Source: JALZKA01 sp963734015 (GTDB lineage Bacteria > Actinomycetota > Thermoleophilia > Solirubrobacterales > 70-9). Taken from it: a DNA stretch of 64,000 nt. The position numbers and the translations under genes are program-made. The stretch lies in the NCBI GenBank assembly GCA_963734015.1, contig CAVTFG010000012.1, positions 124,001 to 188,000 of the forward strand, given 5' to 3'. The number at the start of each line of letters is the position of its first letter. Within the stretch, counting starts at the first letter, position 1. Positions 63,931 to 64,000 of the stretch are shown in pieces. The notes under the pieces were generated by a model. It was not told the origin of the DNA and ran no database searches. It saw nothing but the letters and a program-made list of their open reading frames with translations.

Positions 63931-64000
63931 TCAGCCGCGCCTGCGCTTGCGCTTCACCCGCAGGCCCATCTTCATGGCCGGAGCGTGAACGGTGCAGATG
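63931..64000 (-). CDS. C-terminal end of an unidentified gene (partial)
   Basis: The frame entering from the right edge reads ICTVHAPAMKMGLRVKRKRRRG and stops at 63931, leaving a 52-base gap to the AAA-cyclase start. The strongly basic tail is all that can be seen. A very short gene starting at an internal ATG is possible but less likely. No function can be assigned. Confidence 0.3.
   Translation of the reverse strand, partial: ICTVHAPAMKMGLRVKRKRRRG

Overview
The window is a GC-rich chromosomal segment, almost certainly from an actinobacterium. The class Thermoleophilia (Solirubrobacterales-like) fits best. This is an inference from codon use that is nearly all G or C at third positions, frequent GTG starts, many start/stop overlaps, a c-di-AMP (ydaO-type) riboswitch before an NlpC/P60-like wall enzyme, DUF11-repeat surface proteins and AAA/adenylate-cyclase signalling proteins. 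I see no rRNA, tRNA, insertion sequence, prophage or CRISPR array.

Layout. 1-2.0 kb: fatty-acid genes fabD-fabH-fabG (minus). 2.1-3.8 kb: a soluble GAF histidine kinase and NarL-type regulator. 4-7.8 kb: secreted M1 metallopeptidase, MFS transporter and DNA alkyltransferase. 7.8-20.7 kb: one long minus-strand run. It contains a 3,5-diaminohexanoate dehydrogenase (kdd), a hotdog protein, a BKACE/kce-type cleavage enzyme, a TetR regulator, an LD-carboxypeptidase, OppABCDF-like peptide importer genes, a P1 (DmpA-like) peptidase, an M20 peptidase and an SDR. I read it as a peptide-uptake and amino-acid (lysine-type) catabolic locus. A divergent HDAC-family deacetylase starts at 20.8 kb. 21.8-23.4 kb: an ABC-2 exporter. 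23.4-27.2 kb: a broken gene for a large secreted vWA/DUF11 repeat protein. 27.2-33.1 kb: TrmO-like fragment, riboswitch-controlled NlpC/P60-like protein, BBE-type oxidase, a cNMP-domain/thioredoxin-reductase-like fusion and small genes. 33.1-36.8 kb: a membrane cassette (metallopeptidase, DUF2149, MotA/TolQ/ExbB, secreted PKD-like protein) with a MarR regulator and a pair of palindromic operators. 37-38.7 kb: TMEM175-like channel and an ArsR/SRPBCC pair.

38.8-45 kb: a tight hut operon, hutH-hutU-def-hutF-hutI. A peptide-deformylase gene sits where an N-formylglutamate deformylase would be expected. 45-52 kb: membrane protein, ECF sigma factor, universal stress protein, gamma-glutamyltransferase, VOC, GST, and a CoA-ligase/citryl-CoA-lyase pair. 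52.2-53.0 kb: a membrane protein with the three signatures of presenilin/SPP (GxGD) proteases. 53-56.4 kb: a coupled trio including an HTTM protein and a toroid-MarC fusion. 56.4-63.9 kb: two large AAA/TPR/class III cyclase proteins with opposite domain order, flanking a HAD phosphatase and a SnoaL protein.

Many genes are interrupted by single-base frameshifts, mostly in G/C runs, and these cluster at 10.9-16.6 kb and 23.4-27.2 kb. Conserved motifs and codon bias persist across the breaks, so sequence errors are more likely than decay for most of them. Broken genes are listed as pseudogenes in the sense that the sequence as given does not encode an intact product.
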